From Calditrichota bacterium (GTDB lineage Bacteria > Zhuqueibacterota > Zhuqueibacteria > Thermofontimicrobiales > Thermofontimicrobiaceae), in assembly GCA_013152715.1 (NCBI GenBank), contig JAADFU010000034.1, positions 1-34,996 of the forward strand: DNA of 34,996 nt, read 5' to 3'. How positions within the stretch are numbered: position 1 is the stretch's first letter; each line of letters starts with the position of its first letter. The notes under the pieces were generated by a model. It searched no databases, was not told the origin of the DNA, and saw only the letters and a list, made by a program, of their open reading frames with translations. This document shows positions 1 through 6,515 of this stretch, one piece after another. The translations under genes were made by a program, and so were the position numbers.

Positions 1-2
1 GC

Positions 3-758
3 TTATTCATTTTTCACCAGAAACGAACCGTTTTTGATAATTTGCTTGTTGTAACGCAATCTTTCGCCATTAGCAGTCACCGTTCCGCCGGCAGCTTCGA
101 CAATCGCCTGTCCGGCGCCGGTATCCCATTCCCATGTCGGGCCATGACGGTAGTAAATATGCGCTTTCCCTTCGGCGACCATACAGAATTTCAGAGAACT
201 GCCCTTGTTAATTGTGTCCACGATATTCCACTGGCGCAAAACTTTTTCTTCATCTTCGGAAGAATGGGAACGGCTTTTCACCGCAATAACGCCATCGGCA
301 GAACCATCAGCAACATGAATGGGACTGGCTTTTTCGCCGAGTAGCTGTTTATAGCAGCCCTTGCCGGCTTCTCCGAAATACAATGTATTCAACACCGGCG
401 CGAAAATTACTCCCAGCACCGGATAATTGTTACGAATGAGCGCGATATTTACGGTAAACTCGCCGTTTCGTTTGATGAATTCTTTGGTGCCGTCAAGAGG
501 ATCAACCAGCCAGAAAATCTCCCAATTTTTGCGTTGCTCATCAGGAATTTCTTTTCCCTCTTCGGACATCAGCGGAATTTCCGGATATTTTTCCTGAAGA
601 CGGGCTTTGATGATTTCGTGAGAAGCGCTGTCAGCGCGCGTCAAAGGTGAATTATCATCTTTGATCTCAACGTTAAAATCGCCGGATTGGTAAACTTCCA
701 TGATTGCGTTGCCCGCTTCCAGCGACATGTCGATGATGTCTTTGATGTCAATATTCAC
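3..758 (-). CDS. cysQ: 3'(2'),5'-bisphosphate nucleotidase CysQ
   Basis: Magnesium-dependent phosphatase of the inositol monophosphatase superfamily. The family's usual role is to convert 3'-phosphoadenosine 5'-phosphate, left over from PAPS-dependent sulfate transfer or reduction, to AMP in the cytoplasm. Metal-binding motifs are visible: SEEG at residues 65-68, WLVDPLDGT ending near residue 91, and WDTGAG at about 211-216, within a PTWEWD context typical of CysQ. The 251-residue length fits the family. The open frame extends nine codons upstream to another GTG, but AGGGGAGG lies inside that extension, six bases before the GTG at 758, so I take 758 as the start. The stop TAA ends at base 3, so the gene is complete. 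It lies downstream of the NusG-like gene after a 348-base gap with a possible promoter of its own. A general inositol phosphatase is the alternative, but CysQ is clearly favoured. Confidence 0.9.
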   Translation of the reverse strand: MNIDIKDIIDMSLEAGNAIMEVYQSGDFNVEIKDDNSPLTRADSASHEIIKARLQEKYPEIPLMSEEGKEIPDEQRKNWEIFWLVDPLDGTKEFIKRNGEFTVNIALIRNNYPVLGVIFAPVLNTLYFGEAGKGCYKQLLGEKASPIHVADGSADGVIAVKSRSHSSEDEEKVLRQWNIVDTINKGSSLKFCMVAEGKAHIYYRHGPTWEWDTGAGQAIVEAAGGTVTANGERLRYNKQIIKNGSFLVKNE

Positions 759-791
759 AGTTGTCCTCCCCTGTTGTATTGCCACAATTTT

Positions 792-819
792 TCATTACAA
801 TTAAATTTATCAGCGTCAA
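792..819 (-). promoter_or_regulatory. Possible promoter for cysQ
   Basis: On the minus strand TTGACG (814-819) is followed after 16 bases by TAATGA (792-797), about 35 bases upstream of the chosen GTG start. The -35 is good and the -10 only fair. It fits the other sigma70-like promoters in this window. Confidence 0.35.
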
Positions 820-880
820 TCATTTTTAATACCAATGACCAGTTAAATTTTACGATCAACTATTTTTATTGAAATTAGGT

Positions 881-910
881 TGTAGGGGACGCATATATGC
901 TTCCCCTACA
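881..910. repeat. TGTAGGGGA hyphenated palindrome
   Basis: A near-perfect palindrome: TGTAGGGGA (881-889), one base, the self-complementary GCATATATGC (891-900), one base, TCCCCTACA (902-910). The only unpaired position is a C/T mismatch. There is no U-tract on either side, so it is not a standard terminator. Short palindromes starting GTAGGGG are a common class of dispersed intergenic repeat in bacterial genomes; copy number here is unknown. Confidence 0.6.
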
Positions 911-1106
911 TTGTTTTTAAACGTAATATTTACAAGAATATTTTCTAGCTGATCATTCATATTTTTAATTGATAACACCATGCATCAGTTTGGTGACAAA
1001 ATAGCTTAACAGAAAAAATTGAGGATTTTAACCTTTAACTCTTTTTTAGAGTAAGCACATTAATAAAATTATTTTGTCTTTTATTTTTGAAATAAGTATA
1101 TCTGGT

Positions 1107-1670
1107 TTAATTAGCGTGTTCCATCATCTCATCGTTCAGAATTTTCACATCACGAAAGTCGATGTCGACGGAAATGGCTTGCATGATAGAATCGATGCGC
1201 AAAACAAGCCGATGCTTGTTTTTGACCTGAACCAGCGTGCCCTGAATTCCCTTAAGCGATCCCTGAATGACTTCCACGCGCTGGCCTGGCGTCAAATAAT
1301 CTATTTTCTCCACATCGCCGGGATGTTCTTCCAGCGCGCGTTTGATTGCCTCAAACTGAGAATCCGGAATCGTCGCCGGGATTCCATTGAAAGAAACAAT
1401 GCGCACCACGCCGTCGGTCTGTAAAACATCCAGCCTGTTTTTGAGGGCGATACGCACAAAAATGTAGCAGCTAAACAATGGTTCATCGACAAGCTTGTAG
1501 CGGTCGCTCCATTTTCGGTATTTTTTCTGCAGCGGCAAGTAAACATTGATTTTTTTATTTGTCAGCCGCTCAAAAACTTTTTTTTCATGTCGCGCTTTTG
1601 TGGAGATTGCGTACCAATGAGGGATTTGGTTCAACTCGCCAAAGATGGAATGCGATAAAAATTGAGGCAT
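1107..1670 (-). CDS. NusG-family specialised antiterminator (UpxY/RfaH-like)
   Basis: A 187-residue specialised NusG paralogue. An N-terminal NGN domain occupies about residues 17-112 (it begins HWYAISTKARHEKKVFE, which fits the NusG opening W-Y-v-l-t-k-x-x-x-E). A KOW domain follows at about 126-155 (LTPGQRVEVIQGSLKGIQGT). Such proteins bind RNA polymerase and a paused leader and raise processivity through long polysaccharide or secondary-metabolite operons. Housekeeping NusG usually sits with secE and ribosomal protein genes; here the upstream neighbours are a small coiled-coil gene and a Wzc kinase, which favours the UpxY-type role. The frame runs upstream to a TTG at 1724, but the ATG at 1670 starts immediately before the domain and has AAGGAT upstream, although 12 bases away. 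A leader of more than 300 bases precedes it. The operon it serves, if downstream, lies outside the window. Confidence 0.85.
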   Translation of the reverse strand: MPQFLSHSIFGELNQIPHWYAISTKARHEKKVFERLTNKKINVYLPLQKKYRKWSDRYKLVDEPLFSCYIFVRIALKNRLDVLQTDGVVRIVSFNGIPATIPDSQFEAIKRALEEHPGDVEKIDYLTPGQRVEVIQGSLKGIQGTLVQVKNKHRLVLRIDSIMQAISVDIDFRDVKILNDEMMEHAN

Positions 1671-2086
1671 AATGATTATTATCCTTATTGCTAAAAAAGA
1701 TTCCGACGTATGCTTTATGACCAAAATTCACGCGCTGGATTTAAATTAGAATGTTCTAAGCAATAATAGTGCCAGCCAACCGATGAAATCGGTGCGACGT
1801 CCCTTCATCTTTTAAAAACCAACCTGCCATTTTTTAAGTAATGAAGCATTTCTCCGGTTTTAGAATATGAGTCCACTCTAACCGGGTATTTGTCAAAACA
1901 ACGCTGGGACGAGAGCTATTGATGATACAGCTTGCTATTGCCTGGCATTTTTGAAAATAGTCCATTTTTGCAGCAAAATCAAATGTAAAAAGCCCAAACT
2001 CTTACCAAGCTTGAGCTTTTTTATGTCAAAAATTTTACTTCAATCATCATTGGGAACAACATCATGAAGGAGCAACTATCTCGAAA
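1671..2086 (-). other. Structured leader of the NusG-like gene
   Basis: A 416-base gap. On the minus strand, after a hairpin terminator at 1987-2022, it contains two further stem-loops. One is at 1854-1885 (CCGGTT..AGA pairing with TCTAACCGG, two-base bulge). The other is at 1779-1793 (ACCGAT-gaa-ATCGGT). I could not match it to a known riboswitch consensus. Long structured leaders are usual before UpxY/RfaH-type regulators, so autoregulation is possible but unproven. I see no convincing -35/-10 pair. Confidence 0.4.
1987..2022 (-). terminator. Terminator after the small coiled-coil gene
   Basis: AAAAAGC-C-CAA-A-CT (1987-2000) pairs, with two mismatches, with AG-C-TTG-A-GCTTTTT (2008-2021) around a seven-base loop. 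There are T-runs on both strands, so it could work in both directions. It lies 65 bases beyond the stop codon of the 2087-2434 gene. Confidence 0.5.
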
Positions 2087-2434
2087 CTAAAATTCATCCG
2101 ACTTTCGTGAGCGTCTGCGGGAAGATTTACCGCCGAATTTTTCAATTTCTTTGGAACTGTCGCCAAAGGTTGCTTTTGCCGCGTTGCGAACTCTTTTGGT
2201 CAGATCCCAGACAACTTTCAAGCTTTCGTTGCGAACCTTGACTGCCTGACTCCGCTCAATTTTCAATCGCTCTGCCAGTTCAACCTTTTTGGTTGCGTCC
2301 GCCAATTGTTTCTCAAATTCATTGATCGACATATTGGGAACGTTAATTTGCTCCTTTAAATCTTTCCACCCTTTCAGCGCTTTCTCCGCTTGATTCAATG
2401 TGTTCCGCGGAAAACTTAAACTTGCACTTTTCAT
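2087..2434 (-). CDS. Small basic coiled-coil protein, function unknown
   Basis: About 115 residues, with no signal peptide or membrane segment. Residues 15-90 are rich in A, E, K, L and R in helical heptad-like order, suggesting a helical bundle or coiled coil. The C-terminus is strongly basic: FGDSSKEIEKFGGKSSRRRS, then RKSDEF. I recall similar uncharacterised small proteins ending in a pattern like FG-x-x-S-x-E-x-GG-x-x-S-x-R, but I cannot name a family or function. AAGGTGG lies directly upstream of two adjacent ATG codons (2437 and 2434); the second gives the better spacing. It lies between wzc and the NusG-like gene, with gaps over 300 bases on both sides, so it is probably its own transcript. 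A DNA- or RNA-binding, or membrane-surface, role would fit the basic tail, but this is speculation. Confidence 0.75.
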   Translation of the reverse strand: MKSASLSFPRNTLNQAEKALKGWKDLKEQINVPNMSINEFEKQLADATKKVELAERLKIERSQAVKVRNESLKVVWDLTKRVRNAAKATFGDSSKEIEKFGGKSSRRRSRKSDEF

Positions 2435-2437
2435 CAT

Positions 2438-2780
2438 ACCACCTTACGAGTTGTTAATAAACTAGTTGAATTAACTGAAAAAAAACTTGTTTGTTTGTAG
2501 TTGTTAAACTTAAGTTGCTAAATCAAATTCTATTCTATCTTTTATTAGTGCTAAATTTAAGAAATTTTATTTTCAAAGTCAACAATTATTTCGTAAACTT
2601 AACCACTTTACCTATCAATTAATAATTAATCGCTTGCTATTTTCATTTTCAAGAAAACAAAAAAATTGTATTTCATCAATTTTTCATTTGTGGCGCACAG
2701 CTAACATTAAAAATATTTTTTCAAGACCGAGATTCAATTTTAATTGTAATCAATAAAAAAGCAATTCTGAACTCATTTCA
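2438..2780. other. 343-base AT-rich gap between wzc and the small gene
   Basis: Very AT-rich, with no open frame of note. It should hold the promoter of the small coiled-coil gene, but I could not pick one confident -35/-10 pair. I see no strong hairpin terminator just after wzc. Confidence 0.5.
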
Positions 2781-5159
2781 TTAATAATCTTTTTTGAGCA
2801 TGTTTTTTTTCTTCTGTTTTTGTTCTTTGCCATAGTAATTGTAATGATAATAGTAATAGTATCCGTAGCCATGAAAACCGTTCACATGAATTCCATTCAG
2901 CACAGCGCCCAGCAGCCGGTTAGGTATTTTTTGCAGAATGCCGTAGCACCTTTTAACCGCCTCGCGATTCGTCTGCCCTTCTTTAATAACAACGACAACG
3001 CCGTCAACTTCCGAGCTCAAAATAACGGCGTCGGTCACTGCCAACACTGGCGGACTGTCAAACAACACGACATCGAAGCGATTTTTTAATTCAGCAATAC
3101 AATTTTTCATAGCGACTGAACCGAGCAACTCAGACGGATTCGGCGGAAGCGTGCCGCTGGGCATAATATTGAGATTGTCAACGTCAGACTCGAATATTGC
3201 CTCATCCAATGAAATTTTTCCGATGAGAAAATTTGATAACCCGCGCGAACGATCTAAATCAAAAATAGAATGAATCACCGGCCGGCGCAGATCACTGTCC
3301 ACCAACAGCACCCGCGAGCCTAATTGAGCAATCGCAATGGCTAAATTGACGACCGTCGTCGATTTTCCTTCTTTGGGTTCGGCAGAAGTAAAAACTATAG
3401 TTTTCAGAGGTTTGTCGGCGCGGGAGAACTGGATGCTTGTACGCAGCGATCGATACGCCTCGGCAATGGGCGATTTCGGTGCGAAATGGGTAATGAGCCT
3501 GCCGGCGATGACGCGTGCTTCAGAGAAATTTCCGTTCCTCGTAAATCCATTGTCTCCATTTTGATTTACTTTGCGCATCGCTTCATCCAGTTGAATGACC
3601 GGGATTGTGCCCAAAATTGACAAACCCATCCGTTCAATTTCGTCGGGAGATTTGACCGAATTATCAAAATATTCCAGCAAAAAAGTGATGCCGAAGCCCA
3701 GACCGAGACCAACGATGATACCCAGAATCAGATTCATCTTCTTTTTTGGCGAAATGGGAATGTAATTTGCTCTCGCCGGATCAATAATGCGCACGTTTCC
3801 GAGCTGGCCCACTTCAGTAATTCTGCTTTCCTCGTATTTCTCCTTCATCATCAGCGTTATCTTTTCGTCCAGCTTTGCCGCCCGCTCCAGACGCGCTAAT
3901 TCCAGAGAGCGTTGCGGCACTTTCTCCAGGTCTGCATTATAGTCGTCAACAATGGATTTCAATGTTTTTATCTTGGGCAGCAATGATTGAATAGTCGCCT
4001 CAATTTCTAATTTTCTTTGCAACAAGTTTTGTGACATGGCTAACGGATCGACGGTTTCCACGCTGGCCAGTTGTGTGATTTCGGATTTATATTTTTCCCG
4101 GATCACCTTTTCCTGCTCGTCAAATTGCCGCAATTTACTGTCAGGATTGGCAGGATCGTACACGCCTTCGTCCATGAGCGCGGCGATGTATTTTGCTCTT
4201 TTCGTCTGCAACTCTGCCATCTGTTGGCTCAACTCGTCCAGCAACGGCGCCTTCAAAATATTGTCCATATTGATGTACTGTCTGTTTTGTTCCAGTTGCT
4301 TATCAATATAAGCCAGACGTTCTTTATTGGAATTGAGCTCTATCTCGACGCCGTGAAACATGGATTCAAATTCAGCTAATTTTGTCACCATCTCTTCGAC
4401 TTCCTTGGGCAGCGCGATCACTTTTTTCTTTTCCTGGTAGTCTTTCAACGCCTGTTCTGACTTGTGCAGTTGCGCCTGAAACATATTGAGCTGATTCTGC
4501 AGGAAATCCTTTACCTTGCGCACTTCTTCGCGGCTCTCAGACTGGTTTTGCTCCTGATAAACACGAGCGACAGTGTTCGCCAAAAATGCCGCTTCTTCCG
4601 GCGATTCGGCAGTCAAACTAATGTCTATCATGTCCGTGTTACGCACCGGTTCGATGACGATTCTGCCCTGCAAACTGCTCACAATTCTTTGATGTTTCAA
4701 ATTTTCAGAATCCGCTGTTGGCAGCGTATTTTTGTTATTTTCAGAAAACAATGCGGAGAGAAAGGATTTTATCGCTCTAAAAAAACCAAAACCCTTGCTT
4801 TTTTTAGGCGAGGCATTGCCCAGAATAATTAGCTGATCCGCTTTGTCCGAATTGTAAAGCTCTTGGACAACGTTTTCCGCTAAGATGCGGCTCTTCAAAA
4901 TTTCCACCTCGTTGTTGATTTTTTTCTCTTTTTCCATATAATCAACAACATTAAACAAAGTTTTCTGGACTCCGCCATTGTCCTTGACCATCACTTTGAC
5001 CGTTGAACGATAAATCGGCGTCGCCGTGAATGTGTAGTAGCTGACGAAAAAAAGCACTGTGACAAAGGATATGAGAATTATCCATCGGCCACGATAAATG
5101 ATGCGGATGTAATCTTGAATCGAGAGCTGGCGCTCTCCGCTAAAATCCATTTTTTCCAT
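2781..5159 (-). CDS. Wzc-type polysaccharide co-polymerase / BY-kinase
   Basis: A 792-residue inner-membrane protein that fuses a Wzz chain-length domain to a bacterial tyrosine kinase, controlling length and export of capsule or exopolysaccharide. A first membrane helix lies near residues 30-51, then a long periplasmic coiled coil (about 55-460, heptads with many Q, E and K), and a second helix near 475-500. The cytoplasmic kinase follows: RSLRTSIQFS, Walker A SAEPKEGKST (592-601), Walker A' VLLVDSDLRRP (617-627), Walker B VVLFDSPP (697-704). The tail has ten tyrosines in the last 30 residues, nine of them in one cluster before a lysine-rich end; in this family such clusters are autophosphorylated and reset assembly. 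GGGGAG is ten bases before the ATG. A long leader with an operator-like palindrome lies upstream. No Wza export lipoprotein, flippase or glycosyltransferase is in the window, so the polymer is unknown. Confidence 0.93.
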   Translation of the reverse strand: MEKMDFSGERQLSIQDYIRIIYRGRWIILISFVTVLFFVSYYTFTATPIYRSTVKVMVKDNGGVQKTLFNVVDYMEKEKKINNEVEILKSRILAENVVQELYNSDKADQLIILGNASPKKSKGFGFFRAIKSFLSALFSENNKNTLPTADSENLKHQRIVSSLQGRIVIEPVRNTDMIDISLTAESPEEAAFLANTVARVYQEQNQSESREEVRKVKDFLQNQLNMFQAQLHKSEQALKDYQEKKKVIALPKEVEEMVTKLAEFESMFHGVEIELNSNKERLAYIDKQLEQNRQYINMDNILKAPLLDELSQQMAELQTKRAKYIAALMDEGVYDPANPDSKLRQFDEQEKVIREKYKSEITQLASVETVDPLAMSQNLLQRKLEIEATIQSLLPKIKTLKSIVDDYNADLEKVPQRSLELARLERAAKLDEKITLMMKEKYEESRITEVGQLGNVRIIDPARANYIPISPKKKMNLILGIIVGLGLGFGITFLLEYFDNSVKSPDEIERMGLSILGTIPVIQLDEAMRKVNQNGDNGFTRNGNFSEARVIAGRLITHFAPKSPIAEAYRSLRTSIQFSRADKPLKTIVFTSAEPKEGKSTTVVNLAIAIAQLGSRVLLVDSDLRRPVIHSIFDLDRSRGLSNFLIGKISLDEAIFESDVDNLNIMPSGTLPPNPSELLGSVAMKNCIAELKNRFDVVLFDSPPVLAVTDAVILSSEVDGVVVVIKEGQTNREAVKRCYGILQKIPNRLLGAVLNGIHVNGFHGYGYYYYYHYNYYGKEQKQKKKNMLKKDY

Positions 5160-5375
5160 TACAAAAAACTCCCCGATTTTTTTCCCAGGTCCCGGCGCAA
5201 TAAGTGTTCAAGCTCGTCATTTCATTAGCCAAAAATATACTGACAATAATAATGCGCAAAGTGAAATTTTTCAGTGATACAAGACACATTATTTGATGAC
5301 ACATTTCAATTTTCGTTTCGTGCGCCGGGAATTAAAATAAATATTATCGTGACTATTCAGCTTGTAAGCTGCTGC

Positions 5376-5465
5376 AGCCGCTATTTACTTTTTGGTCTGG
5401 ATTATAACACCATGCTGAAGCATGATGCTCGTTCAAAAAAGCGATTGTACTGGTAAGTAGCGGCT
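5376..5465 (-). promoter_or_regulatory. Inverted-repeat unit with possible wzc promoter
   Basis: AGCCGCTATTTAC (5376-5388) and GTAAGTAGCGGCT (5453-5465) form a 13-base inverted repeat with one mismatch, enclosing 64 bases. Inside is the small palindrome CATGCT-ga-AGCATG (5411-5424). On the minus strand it is followed immediately by the extended -10 TGTTATAAT (5401-5409). There is no good -35. A palindrome in the spacer of an extended -10 promoter is a common repressor or activator site arrangement, so this may control wzc about 240 bases downstream. It could instead be a dispersed repeat. Confidence 0.4.
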
Positions 5466-5723
5466 TTCGGAATACCCATAGTTACAGATTATCTATTTTA
5501 ATCACATGGTTTTATTATCGTTAACAACTCAACACATCTTTTCTTCTTAATTTTCAAATAGTTGATGCATTTGTTGAAAATTCTTAATTTTGCGTTTAAT
5601 AGATAAATTATTCAGAAAAATGATAGTGAATTGGTCAAAAATCACAATATTTGGTTAGTGAATTAATTAATACAAAAATAATGCCATAAAAAATCAGCGG
5701 GCAATAAAGCAAAAATCTTCCTC

Positions 5724-5764
5724 GTTAATGTGACAAAGGCGAGCCTAAACCCGCCTGTTCATTA
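5724..5764 (-). terminator. Possible hairpin terminator after lolA
   Basis: AAGGCG/CGCCT (5736-5741 with 5752-5756) and TAATG/CATTA (5726-5730 with 5760-5764) give a two-part stem about 20 bases beyond the lolA stop. The U-tract is poor, so termination is uncertain. Confidence 0.3.
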
Positions 5765-5785
5765 GTGACAAATGCCAATTTATCC

Positions 5786-6430
5786 CTAGCGCATGTCAAT
5801 AACTTCCACCGAATCGGGGGGAGAATAGTGAAAAAAATCTTTCGCAAATGGCGTATCAAACTCAATCCCCTTCAAATGATAAGTACTCGTATTTTTATTC
5901 AGGTCGATCTGTTCAATTTGGCGCACGATTGGATCTTTTTTACCGACCCAAAGAATAACCTTCTGAATGAACTGATCGCCGCTATTAGCAGTCAGTTCCA
6001 ACCGCTGGCACGCAATTCCATCCGCCCTTTCCTCTCCGATATAAGTGGCGCGATATTTGTCCAGAAACCTCAGCATGACGTCCCCGGGCAGAGTAATGTC
6101 CTCTGCTTTTTGCACGTTGTCGATTAACGCCTGGTTAGTATTTTTCGAATAAGTCCAGACAGTTTTTCCGTCAGAAACGATGAGTTGATTTTCAGTTTGG
6201 ATTTTAAATTTGTCTTTTCCTTCCAACCAGATTGTACCGCGTTGTACCGCTGTATTATCAGTTAACACCCAATAGTAAGTTTGCTCAAAATCCGCCTTAA
6301 AAGTTTTGCTATTTTTGTATTTTGCTAAAATCTGTTTGACAATTTTATCCGCTTTCACGTCCGCTCTCAGCGCCGTAAAGTTCACTACAAAAAAAACTGT
6401 CATCAGTAAACCCCAAAGGATTCTTTTCAT
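5786..6430 (-). CDS. lolA: Outer-membrane lipoprotein carrier LolA
   Basis: Periplasmic chaperone that carries lipoproteins from the LolCDE transporter to the outer membrane. It is 214 residues with an N-terminal signal peptide (MKRILWGLLMTVFFVV, cleavage probable near ALRA, residue 23). The LolA beta fold follows: YKNSKTFKADFEQTYYW, a GTIWLEGKDKFKIQTEN strand pair typical of the family, then VSDGKTVWTYSKN. The longer reading from 6451 adds seven residues. GAGGGT lies six bases before the ATG at 6430, so the shorter start is chosen. It follows ftsK by 85 bases, an order also known from Enterobacteria. No LolB is seen, which is normal outside beta- and gammaproteobacteria. Confidence 0.9.
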   Translation of the reverse strand: MKRILWGLLMTVFFVVNFTALRADVKADKIVKQILAKYKNSKTFKADFEQTYYWVLTDNTAVQRGTIWLEGKDKFKIQTENQLIVSDGKTVWTYSKNTNQALIDNVQKAEDITLPGDVMLRFLDKYRATYIGEERADGIACQRLELTANSGDQFIQKVILWVGKKDPIVRQIEQIDLNKNTSTYHLKGIEFDTPFAKDFFHYSPPDSVEVIDMR

Positions 6431-6515
6431 TTTGTTACCCTCGTTTTTCATTATATCTTCAATTTGATAAATTCTGCGCTAATCCAGCGATGTCCGCACC
6501 GGTAACAATTATTTT

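Larger units (their letters stand above)
759..1106. other. 348-base gap between NusG-like gene and cysQ
   Basis: AT-rich non-coding stretch holding the possible cysQ promoter and the TGTAGGGGA palindrome. I see no further gene or clear terminator. The plus-strand frames overlapping its ends are shadows of cysQ and the NusG-like gene. Confidence 0.6.
5160..5785 (-). other. 626-base gap / leader upstream of wzc
   Basis: Non-coding in my reading. It holds a hairpin just after lolA (5724-5764), an AT-rich middle, a 90-base inverted-repeat unit (5376-5465) that includes a candidate extended -10, and about 240 bases of possible untranslated leader for wzc. A 60-codon plus-strand frame at 5274-5456 crosses the inverted repeats and has no gene-like features. 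Confidence 0.5.

Noticed and set aside
1925-1950. Minus-strand GGCAATAGCAAG resembling the RfaH ops element GGCGGTAGC
   Set aside because: Only about 8 of 12 positions match, easily by chance, and UpxY-type proteins need not use ops.
5274-5456. 60-codon plus-strand open frame in the wzc leader
   Set aside because: It crosses the inverted-repeat unit, is opposite to all other genes, and has no ribosome site or protein-like pattern.
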